Positions 33,141-40,425 of a DNA stretch of 64,000 bases are shown in pieces. This DNA is from CAVQBJ01 sp963724405 (lineage in GTDB: Bacteria; Actinomycetota; Thermoleophilia; Solirubrobacterales; Solirubrobacteraceae): positions 124,001 to 188,000 of the forward strand of contig CAVRUQ010000012.1 of assembly GCA_963724405.1 (NCBI GenBank), given 5' to 3'. The translations under genes and the position numbers were made by a program. The notes under the pieces were generated by a model. It was not told the origin of the DNA, did no database searches, and saw only the letters and a list, made by a program, of their open reading frames with translations. Numbering within the stretch: the stretch's first letter is position 1; each line of letters starts with the position of its first letter.

Positions 33141-34757
33141 ATGAGCGACACCGGTCGCCCGCCGAACCTGATCCTGCTGATCACCGATCAGCAGCGTCAG
33201 GTCCAGCACTGGCCGCAGGACCCGGCGTGGCTCGCCGAGCTGGCGCCGAACGACGCCGAGCTGCGCCGGACCGGCATGACGTTCACGCGCGCGTTCACGG
33301 CGACGGCGATGTGCTCGCCGAGTCGCGCGAGCTTCCTCACCGGGACGTACCCGTCGCGACACGGCGTGACGCTGACGCTGACCGAGGGCGACCTGTGGCC
33401 GGACCCCCGCAACGCGCGGGCCGCGCTGCGCACCGCGGCGGGCATGGCGATCAGCGGCGAGGTCCCGCGCCGGCGGCTGGCCCGGGCCTTCCTCCGCGGC
33501 CTCCTGCGCCTCGGGCCCAGGAGCGGACACGAGCCCGAGCTGCCCGCGGGGATCGACACCCTGGCCACGCTGCTGCGCGAGCGCGGCTATCAGGTCGCAC
33601 TGAAGGGCAAGTGGCACCTGACCAAGCCGGTCGACGGCGAGGACTGGAGCGCGGCCGACTCACAGCGCGTCGAGCGCGACTACGGCTTCGCCGACTGGGA
33701 GCCCCCGGACACGGGCGGTGACACGAAGGCCGCGCACTTCGGGGGCGGCAACGCCGGCACGACCCACGCCGGCTGGGACGAGGACTACACGTGCCAGATG
33801 GAGGCGTGGCTCGCGCGCGAGGATCTGCCCGAGCCGTTCTGCCTCGTGTTCTCACTCGTGAACCCCCACGACGTGCTCGGGTATCCGGCGACCTATCGGG
33901 ACGGCGGTTACGCCCGCGGCGAGTTCCAGGGCCTCGGCGTGCCCCTCCCGCCGACGCTCGACGAGGACCTGCGCGAGAAGCCGAGCGCGCAGGCGCTGTC
34001 GAAGCTCGGCATGGACTCCTATCTCGGGCCGCTCACAGATCGCCCGGCGCAACAGGACTACGTCGACTTCTACGCGCACCTGCACCGCGTGGTCGACGAG
34101 AAGATCGGGCGCCTGCTCACCGCGCTCGGGCCGGCGGACGACCCGGACTCGCTGCGCTCGCGCACGATCATCGCCCGCATCTCCGATCACGGCGAGATGG
34201 GCCTCTCGCACGGCGGCCTGCGCCAGAAGATCTTCAACGCCTACGAGGAGTCGATCCGCGTGCCGTTCGTGGTCTCGAGCCCGCGCATGTTCCCGGTCCC
34301 GCGGGAGAGCGACGCGCTCGTGTCGCTCGTCGACATCGTTCCGACGCTGCTGGGACTCGCAGGGGCGCCGACTGCCCCCGGGCGCTTTGACGGGCACGAT
34401 CTCGGGCCGCTGCTGCGCGGCGAGCAGCAGTCAGTGCGCGACGCGGTGCTGTTCACCTACGACGACCATCAGGCCGCCACCGCGCTGCAGGAGGGCCCCG
34501 GCCAGCCGAATCGGATCCGCTGCGTGCGCGACGCGCGCTGGAAGTACGCCGTCTACCTCGACCCGGGCGGCCGCGCCGCGCCGGAGTACGAGCTGTACGA
34601 CCTCGACAGCGACCCCGACGAGGCGCTCAACCTGCTCGACCGGACGACCGGCCGCGCCCGCACCGCCACCGCCGAGCGCGAGCGCGAGCGCCTCGCGCTG
34701 TGGCTCGCCGAGCTCTGCGATCGCAGCGGCACGCTCTCTCCCGCGCTGCCGGACTGA
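33141..34757 (+). CDS. sulfatase family hydrolase
   Basis: 538 residues of the alkaline phosphatase/arylsulfatase fold. ILLITDQQRQ provides metal ligands, and CSPSRASFLTG (Cys58) is the C-x-P-S-R motif whose cysteine becomes formylglycine. The second metal site ARISDHGEMGLSHGG is also kept. No signal peptide, so it is probably cytoplasmic. Natural substrate unknown; choline sulfatases and sulfatases acting on sulfated lipids or sugars look alike. Needs a formylglycine-generating enzyme, not present in this window. Confidence 0.88.
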   Translation: MSDTGRPPNLILLITDQQRQVQHWPQDPAWLAELAPNDAELRRTGMTFTRAFTATAMCSPSRASFLTGTYPSRHGVTLTLTEGDLWPDPRNARAALRTAAGMAISGEVPRRRLARAFLRGLLRLGPRSGHEPELPAGIDTLATLLRERGYQVALKGKWHLTKPVDGEDWSAADSQRVERDYGFADWEPPDTGGDTKAAHFGGGNAGTTHAGWDEDYTCQMEAWLAREDLPEPFCLVFSLVNPHDVLGYPATYRDGGYARGEFQGLGVPLPPTLDEDLREKPSAQALSKLGMDSYLGPLTDRPAQQDYVDFYAHLHRVVDEKIGRLLTALGPADDPDSLRSRTIIARISDHGEMGLSHGGLRQKIFNAYEESIRVPFVVSSPRMFPVPRESDALVSLVDIVPTLLGLAGAPTAPGRFDGHDLGPLLRGEQQSVRDAVLFTYDDHQAATALQEGPGQPNRIRCVRDARWKYAVYLDPGGRAAPEYELYDLDSDPDEALNLLDRTTGRARTATAERERERLALWLAELCDRSGTLSPALPD

Positions 34758-34802
34758 GCCTGGCAACGCGCGCGCGGCGGGCGGCGCTCTAGGCTTACGC
34801 GC

Positions 34803-36221
34803 GTGGGCGCGATCCCCGAGATCCGCGAGCTGCTGTCCGCTCGGACCGGCGAGGAGATGGCGCTCAACGACCGCTACCTCAACCCGCAGATGGGGCGCAT
34901 CCTGCGGACGCTCGGATTCGACCGGACCTGGGTCCGGGGCGAGGGGGCGTACCTGATCGATGCCGACGGGGAGCGCTACCTCGACCTGCTCGCCGGCTAC
35001 GGGGTGTTCGCGCTCGGCCGCAGCCATCCGGACGTCGTTGCCGCCATGCAGGAGCTGCTCGACGCCCGCACGGCCAACCTGCCGCAGCTCGGCGTCACGC
35101 TGCTCAGCGGCGTGCTCGCCGAGCAGCTGCTCGCGCGCGCGCCCGGCAGCGTGGCGGCGATGGTCCCGGCCAACAGCGGCACCGAGGCCGTCGAGGCGGC
35201 CATGAAGATCGCCCGGGCCGCCACCCGCCGCCCGCGCATCCTGTACGCCGAGCACGCCTTCCACGGGCTGACGCTCGGCAGCCTGTCGCTCAACGGCAAC
35301 GACGAGTTCCGGGCCGGCTTCGGGCCGCTCGTCCCCGGCTGCGATCCGGTCGCCTTCGGCGACGAGGCGGCGCTCGAGCTCGAGCTCGCGCGCGGCGACG
35401 TGGCCGCGTTCATCGTCGAGCCGGTGCAGGGCAAGGGCGTCAATCTGCCCCCCGACGGCTACCTGGCCGCGGCGCAGCGACTGTGCCGGCAGGCGGGTGC
35501 CCTGTTCGTCTGCGATGAGGTGCAGACCGGTCTCGGGCGCACAGGACGCTTCCTGGCCCTCGAGCACTGGGACCTCGCGCCGGACATGGTCTGCGTGGCC
35601 AAGGCCCTCTCGGGAGGATTCGTCCCGATCGGCGCCGTGCTCGTGTCACGCGCCGCCTTCGACCGCGTGTTCGACGGGATGGAGCGCGCGGTGCGCCACG
35701 GATCGACGTTCGGCGGCAACGACCTCGCCGCCGCGGCCGGCCTGGCCACCCTGCGGGTGCTCGAGCGCGACGGCCTCGTCGCGCACGCCGAGCGCATGGG
35801 CGCGCTCCTGCTCGAGCTGACCCGGCCGCTCGTCGACCGCCACGAGGTCGTGCGCGAGGTGCGGGGCCTCGGCCTGCTGTGGGCGATCGAGCTCGGACCG
35901 CCGGCCGGGGCGCCGGGCCGCTCGCTGTTCAACGCGATCGAGCGGGCGCAGCCCGGGCTGTTCGCCCAGCTCATCACCGTCCCGCTCTTCCACGAGCATC
36001 GCATCCTCTGCCAGGTCGCCGGGCACCGCATGAACGTGGTCAAGGCCCTGCCCCCGCTCGTGATCGACGAGGCCGACGTGCGCCACTTCGCCGCTGCGCT
36101 GTCCGAGGTCGTCGCGGCCGCCGAGCGCGTGCCCTCGGCGATGGCCCGCTTCGGGCTGCGGATGGCGCGCGGCACGGCGCGCGCCCGTCGCCGCCCCCGC
36201 CACCCGGCCGCGAGCGCATGA
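34803..36221 (+). CDS. class III aminotransferase, possibly HpnO-like
   Basis: 472 residues of the PLP fold-type I, subgroup III: NSGTEAVEAAMKIAR binds the cofactor phosphate, VCDEVQTGLGRTG holds the aspartate for the pyridine nitrogen, and AKALSGGFVPIGA carries the Schiff-base Lys267. The N- and C-terminal extensions (about 45 and 30 residues) exceed ornithine aminotransferases but fit HpnO, which makes aminobacteriohopanetriol. The next gene overlaps by 4 bases and is HpnA-like, supporting a hopanoid role. No squalene-hopene cyclase is in the window, so other amino substrates remain possible. Confidence 0.82.
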   Translation: MGAIPEIRELLSARTGEEMALNDRYLNPQMGRILRTLGFDRTWVRGEGAYLIDADGERYLDLLAGYGVFALGRSHPDVVAAMQELLDARTANLPQLGVTLLSGVLAEQLLARAPGSVAAMVPANSGTEAVEAAMKIARAATRRPRILYAEHAFHGLTLGSLSLNGNDEFRAGFGPLVPGCDPVAFGDEAALELELARGDVAAFIVEPVQGKGVNLPPDGYLAAAQRLCRQAGALFVCDEVQTGLGRTGRFLALEHWDLAPDMVCVAKALSGGFVPIGAVLVSRAAFDRVFDGMERAVRHGSTFGGNDLAAAAGLATLRVLERDGLVAHAERMGALLLELTRPLVDRHEVVREVRGLGLLWAIELGPPAGAPGRSLFNAIERAQPGLFAQLITVPLFHEHRILCQVAGHRMNVVKALPPLVIDEADVRHFAAALSEVVAAAERVPSAMARFGLRMARGTARARRRPRHPAASA

Positions 36222-37252
36222 GGGCGCTCGTCACCGGCGCGTCGGGCTTCATCGGCGGCCACGTCGTGGCCGCGCTGCTCGACGACGGCGCCGAGGTGCG
36301 GGCGTTCGACCGCCACCCGCTGCCAGACGACGCGCTCGCCGACGCCGTCGAGTTCGTGCCCGGGAGCATCCTCGACGCCGACGCCGTCCGTCGCGCGGTC
36401 GACGGCTGCGACGCGGTGTTCCATCTCGCCGCTGTGTACAGCTACGCGCGCGCCGATGCGGCGCTCATGCGGGCGGTGAACGTCGACGGGACGCGCACCG
36501 TCCTCGATGCCGCGCTGCGCGGGCCGCGCCGGCGGATCGTGCACACGAGCTCGTGCGCGACCTGCGGCCCGACCCGCGGCCGGGCCGCCGACGAGCGCGA
36601 TCTCCCGCCGGCCTCGGAGCTCGACGTGCCCTACAAGCGCACCAAGCTCGAGGGCGAGCGGCTCGCGCTCGCGGCGGCCCGCGACGGCGCCGAGGTGATC
36701 GTCGTCAACCCGACGGTGCCCGTCGGGCCAGGCGATCTGCGCCCCACGCCGACCGGCAAGATGGTGGCCGACGTGGCCGGTGGGCGGGCGCGCGGGTACC
36801 TCGCCCGCAGCGCGCTGAACGTCGTCGCGGTGCAGGACGTCGCCCGCGGCCACCTGCTCGCCCTCGAGCGTGGTCGCCCGGGCGAACGCTACCTGCTCGG
36901 CGGCGACAACCTGGCGATCGGCGAGGTCTTCGCCGTCGTGGCCCGCGCCGCCGGGCTGTCCGCGCCGCGCCTGCCGGTGCCGTGGACGGCGGCCTACGCG
37001 GCGGCGCGGCTGGCCGACGCCGCCCTGCGCCCGTTCGGGCGCGAGCCGCAGCTGCTCGCGCTCGACGAGGTACGCGCCGGGCGCCTGCCGCATCTGTTCC
37101 ACGACGCCAAGGCGCGTCGCGAGCTCGGCTACGCATCGCGCCCGGCGGCCGACGCGCTCGCGCAGGCCGCGCGCAGCGCGCTCGCCGAGCGCGGAGAGCC
37201 GGTGCCGTCGGCCGTACCCGAGCCGTCGCTGTCGGCGGCGCGCCCCTCCTGA
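36218..37252 (+). CDS. NAD-dependent sugar epimerase/dehydratase, HpnA-like
   Basis: 344 residues of the extended SDR class: GASGFIGGHV binds NAD(P), DAVFHLAAVYSYARADA and NVDGTRTVLDAA are typical of hopanoid-associated HpnA proteins, and the catalytic pair is YKRTK. The fold ends with a substrate region PTGKMVADVAGGRARGYL. HpnA proteins are thought to act on the polar side chain of hopanoids. Its ATGA overlaps the aminotransferase stop, so the two form a small operon. Confidence 0.82.
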   Translation: MRALVTGASGFIGGHVVAALLDDGAEVRAFDRHPLPDDALADAVEFVPGSILDADAVRRAVDGCDAVFHLAAVYSYARADAALMRAVNVDGTRTVLDAALRGPRRRIVHTSSCATCGPTRGRAADERDLPPASELDVPYKRTKLEGERLALAAARDGAEVIVVNPTVPVGPGDLRPTPTGKMVADVAGGRARGYLARSALNVVAVQDVARGHLLALERGRPGERYLLGGDNLAIGEVFAVVARAAGLSAPRLPVPWTAAYAAARLADAALRPFGREPQLLALDEVRAGRLPHLFHDAKARRELGYASRPAADALAQAARSALAERGEPVPSAVPEPSLSAARPS

Positions 37253-37271
37253 GCGCCTGCGGTCCCTGCGC

Positions 37272-37712
37272 TCAGCGCTGCACGCTCACGGGGCCGTAGT
37301 CGACGTTCTTCACCCCGTAGGGCGTCTGGACGACGACGCGGATCGTGAGCGGAAAGCCGACCGAGTTGGCCGGCCAGATGATCGTGTCGTGGAAGTGGCC
37401 GACGAAGTTCGGCGACTCCAGACGGACCGGCTGGCGCGACACCACCTGCCCCTGGAAGAGGAACTCGTAGGAGACGTGACCGGCGATCGGGCGGCCACCC
37501 CTGGTGACGGTGAGCGTGATCGGCCAGTTCCCGACGTGCGGATCGGGACCCGGGGTGTGCAGCACGGCGACGATCGGCGCCGACGCAGCGTCCGTGCTGG
37601 ACGCGGCGGTGCTCGCCGTCGTGGCGCCGGTCGAGCTCGACCCGCCGCACGCGCTCAGGCCGGTCGCGGCGACCACCGCCGCGACGCCCGCCGCTCGCTC
37701 GCATCTCGTCAT
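37272..37712 (-). CDS. secreted lipoprotein of unknown function
   Basis: 146 residues with lipobox LSAC at the end of a short hydrophobic signal, a Ser/Thr/Ala linker and a single Ig-like beta domain (NWPITLTVTRGGRPIAGHV, VSYEFLFQGQVV, HFHDTIIWPANSVG, PLTIRVVVQTPYG). It is presumably displayed on the outer face of the membrane. No catalytic motif. Convergent with HpnA-like gene. The ATG at 37712 keeps the signal sequence complete. Confidence 0.75.
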   Translation of the reverse strand: MTRCERAAGVAAVVAATGLSACGGSSSTGATTASTAASSTDAASAPIVAVLHTPGPDPHVGNWPITLTVTRGGRPIAGHVSYEFLFQGQVVSRQPVRLESPNFVGHFHDTIIWPANSVGFPLTIRVVVQTPYGVKNVDYGPVSVQR

Positions 37713-37782
37713 CCGCAGCTCCCGTTCTCGTCGAGGGACGCGCGGATCATCGCAGCGCGGTGCCCCGCGCTACGGTGTGGCG

Positions 37783-38130
37783 GTGGACGACCTGCCGCTC
37801 GCGCTGATCGAGTTCCCGGCCGACGACACCGATCGCGCGCGGCGCTTCTGGACCGGCGTGCTCGCGATCGACCTGCAACCGAGGACCGCACGGCAGGGCA
37901 GCGGTTGGCAGAGCGCGGAGCACGGGCCGGCGCTCGGCCTGCACACGCGAGGGACGGGTCCGGGCGACACCGTCTCGCTGCCCTACTTCGAGGTCGGCGA
38001 TCTGCCGGCGGCACTCGATCGCGTGCGCGAGCTCGGCGGGAGCGTCGTGCATCCCGGCGAGCGCTGGGCCGTGTGCCGGGACTCGGAGGGGAGCCCGTTC
38101 GGCCTCGCCGCCGCCGCTCGGCCCGACTGA
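37783..38130 (+). CDS. VOC-superfamily (glyoxalase-like) protein
   Basis: 115 residues: IEFPADDTDRARRFWTGVLA, then YFEVGDLPAALDRVRELGG and a late DSEGSPFGLA, a single beta-alpha-beta-beta-beta module pair of the VOC superfamily. Metal ligands are not obvious, as in many binding-only members. A GTG two codons upstream (37777) is an equally possible start. Substrate unknown. Confidence 0.75.
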   Translation: MDDLPLALIEFPADDTDRARRFWTGVLAIDLQPRTARQGSGWQSAEHGPALGLHTRGTGPGDTVSLPYFEVGDLPAALDRVRELGGSVVHPGERWAVCRDSEGSPFGLAAAARPD

Positions 38131-38257
38131 GCGCCGCGCACCGGCGGCCGGTACCTGCTATAGCCTTGGGTAAGGGCGTCTCCGAGTCGCCTCGTCCTGA
38201 GGCGAACATGCAGTCCATGCTGGCGGTTGCGCTTCATCTGCACTCAAGGAGGCAGTG

Positions 38258-38479
38258 ATGGCAGCCAGGAAGGCCAATGCGTCGGAACAGGCGAACGAGC
38301 GGCGGCAGAACGCCGCCGAGCGACGCGCAGCGCAGCTCGCGCAGCTGCAGACCCAACAGTCCGATCTGAAGCGGGAGGCCGCCGAGCGTCAGGCCAAGCG
38401 CGACCGCGACGCGAAGGCCAAGCCGCACGGCAAGGCGGCCCCGCCCCGCAAGCCGGCCGGGCACAGCGGCCCGCGCTGA
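38258..38479 (+). CDS. small highly basic, helix-rich protein
   Basis: 73 residues, almost free of hydrophobic residues: MAARKANASEQANERRQNAA at the start, then a charged coiled-coil-like helix and a Pro/Lys/Gly-rich tail PHGKAAPPRKPAGHSG. An AAGGAGG five bases before the ATG gives a strong ribosome site, and TGCTATAGC about 90 bases upstream could be an extended -10. Function unknown; nucleic-acid binding is possible from charge but not shown. Confidence 0.65.
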   Translation: MAARKANASEQANERRQNAAERRAAQLAQLQTQQSDLKREAAERQAKRDRDAKAKPHGKAAPPRKPAGHSGPR

Positions 38480-38542
38480 TCGGCCGTCCTCATCGCGCCG
38501 CCCGAACCACGCACCCTCGGGTCCCGGTCGCTGCGCCGGCGG

Positions 38543-39433
38543 GTGGCACTCAGCTGCCTCGGGGCGGCGCTCGTCACCGCCTTGCTCGCCGTCGAGCTGG
38601 CCGGGCGCCGGGCACAGTTCACCACCGCGCTGCACGCCGTCCCGCTCTGGCTGCTCGCCTTCGTGACCGTCCTGCAGGTGGCCGCGCTCGTGGCCCGGAC
38701 CGAGGCCTGGAACGTCTGCCTCCGCGCCGCCGGCGCCACGATCGGCCGCCGCGTGCTGTTCCGCGCCGCCGGGGTCGGGTACCTGGCGAGCGTCATCAAC
38801 GGGTCCCTCGGCCTGGCGGCGCGCATCACCTCCCTGCGCCGCACCGCCCCGCAGGACTGCCCCCGCGTGCCGGCGTTGCTCGCGGCGGAGGTGCCGATCA
38901 TCAGCGTCGAGGTCGCGCTGGCCGCGATCTTCTCCTTCACGCTCATCGCCCCGCTCGGCGTCCCCTGGTGGGTGCCGGTCCTGGCCGTCGCCGTCACCGG
39001 CGCCGCGGTGAGCGGGCTGCGTCGGCTGTCCGAGCGTCACCGCGTCGGACTGTGGGCCGGCCTGTCGGTGATGCGCAGTGGCCGCGGCCGCATGACCGTG
39101 CTCGTCCTTCTGGCCGTCTGCGCCCAGATCGCCCGCAACTGGCTCGTGCTGCGCGGGATCGGCGTGCACGTGTCGCTGCTCGACGCGATCGCGCTGCTGA
39201 TCGCCATGTTCACGCTCGGCCAGCTTCCGTTCGGGCCGAGCCTTGGAGCCGCGGCCGCCGTGCTCATCCTCGGCGCCCACGGCGTCGCCGCGACGGCCGC
39301 CGCCGGCGTGCTGCTCACCGTCACCGCCACGATCGGGTCCCTCTGCTACGCCGGCTGGGCCATCGGCGACCACCTCCTCGCGCGGCGGATCACCGTCGCC
39401 CCCGAAGCCGCCGCGGCGCCGATCCGCGCGTAA
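38543..39433 (+). CDS. YbhN/UPF0104-type flippase-like membrane protein
   Basis: About 296 residues with seven or more hydrophobic helices. ARTEAWNVCLRAAGA, then RAAGVGYLASVINGSLG and a late LGQLPFGPSLGAAAAVL resemble the membrane part of lysylphosphatidylglycerol synthases and the YbhN family. It would sit in the cytoplasmic membrane, perhaps moving a lipid-linked molecule. GTG start; no ribosome site is evident and the true start may lie some codons upstream, in frame with LIAPPEPRTLGSRS. Confidence 0.75.
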   Translation: MALSCLGAALVTALLAVELAGRRAQFTTALHAVPLWLLAFVTVLQVAALVARTEAWNVCLRAAGATIGRRVLFRAAGVGYLASVINGSLGLAARITSLRRTAPQDCPRVPALLAAEVPIISVEVALAAIFSFTLIAPLGVPWWVPVLAVAVTGAAVSGLRRLSERHRVGLWAGLSVMRSGRGRMTVLVLLAVCAQIARNWLVLRGIGVHVSLLDAIALLIAMFTLGQLPFGPSLGAAAAVLILGAHGVAATAAAGVLLTVTATIGSLCYAGWAIGDHLLARRITVAPEAAAAPIRA

Positions 39434-39464
39434 GCTGTCGCTCGGGAGTGGCGCGCTGATCGCC

Positions 39465-39683
39465 GTGGACACCACCGAGCTCACCCTCGTGACGGGGGAT
39501 CGCTATGAGATCGCCGGCTCGATCGAGGACGTCGAGGCCGCGCTCATCGCGGCCTCGCGCGGCTCGATCATGCAGCTGGCCTGGTTGACCGAGCGCGGGA
39601 GCGACTACGCGATCGGCATCAACCCGGCCGCCATCGTCTCGCTGCGGGGGCTCCCGCCGGCGACGGGCCCGGGCCCGGCCTGA
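39465..39683 (+). CDS. small conserved protein of unknown function
   Basis: 72 residues: TTELTLVTGDRYEIAGSIED, an amphipathic helix VEAALIAASRG, LAWLTERGSDYAIGINPAAI and VSLRGLPP. It looks like a compact beta-alpha-beta fold of the short hypothetical proteins seen in Solirubrobacterales. GTG start; CTG two codons upstream is a less likely start. No neighbours overlap it. Confidence 0.6.
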   Translation: MDTTELTLVTGDRYEIAGSIEDVEAALIAASRGSIMQLAWLTERGSDYAIGINPAAIVSLRGLPPATGPGPA

Positions 39684-39780
39684 GCACGTATCAAGACACG
39701 CCCTCGCCGCTCCTTCTCCATAACACCAGGCGGCTCGGCTGCAGCGCAGGCGCCGCCGCAAGACCACAAGGAGCGGTCCC

Positions 39781-40038
39781 ATGTCATTCATCGCCAACGG
39801 CGGCGGAAACATCTTCATCGGCAACGGCGTCACCCAGGGCTGGGTGTTCACCTGGGACGACCCGGGGTGGCAGGGCGACACGCTCACCCAGGCGCAGCCG
39901 CTCAACACCGGTGCCTCGCTGTCCTACACCGACCCGACCGTCTCGCTGAACCCGAACGGCACGTACTCGTTCTCGTACGCCGTCACCAACAACGGCCCGA
40001 ACTCCACCCAGTTCAACCTCCAGACCGCCAGTAACTAA
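39781..40038 (+). CDS. small beta-rich protein of unknown function
   Basis: 85 residues with an unusual Asn/Gly/Thr-rich composition and lower GC than the surrounding genes: MSFIANGGGNIFIGNGVTQG, WVFTWDDPGWQGDT and YSFSYAVTNNGPNSTQFNLQ. Probably a small beta sandwich. AAGGAG precedes the ATG. No signal peptide. Composition unlike its neighbours hints at transfer. Followed 23 bases later by another short gene. Confidence 0.65.
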   Translation: MSFIANGGGNIFIGNGVTQGWVFTWDDPGWQGDTLTQAQPLNTGASLSYTDPTVSLNPNGTYSFSYAVTNNGPNSTQFNLQTASN

Positions 40039-40061
40039 GTCGGCCGGGACCGAGACAGGAG

Positions 40062-40295
40062 ATGCACATGCACCTTGCAGTCAGTTACAACGACCGGGGC
40101 GAGATCACGACGCTCTTCGACCCCGAGCGCCTGCATATCGACAAGGGGACCCTCCGCTACGTACCGGCGGAGGGCGAGAATCACCACGTCCTCGAGGTGC
40201 CCAAGCACCTCGAAGCCGCAGCGTTCGAGGAGCTCCCCGAGCTGCTGCGCGTCGACGTGAGCGCCGGGCATCCGCGGTTGGAGCCGAACGCCTGA
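40062..40295 (+). CDS. small protein of unknown function
   Basis: 77 residues: MHLAVSYNDRGEITTLFDPE, RLHIDKGTLRYVPAEGENHH, VLEVPKHLEAAAFEELPELL. Beta strands then an amphipathic helix; no cysteines. CAGGAG precedes the ATG at 40062 (a second ATG two codons later). It is likely co-transcribed with the gene at 39781. No family is recognised. Confidence 0.65.
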   Translation: MHMHLAVSYNDRGEITTLFDPERLHIDKGTLRYVPAEGENHHVLEVPKHLEAAAFEELPELLRVDVSAGHPRLEPNA

Positions 40296-40425
40296 CCCGA
40301 TCGCCGGCGATGCACGACCGGACCCGCGTCGTCGTTGCGCAGGGAGGCGCGACGACGACGCGGGAGCCGCGGCGCGGAGTAGTCTGCGCCGGGGAGGCCG
40401 ACACGCCGGCAATCTGGGTTCGCAC

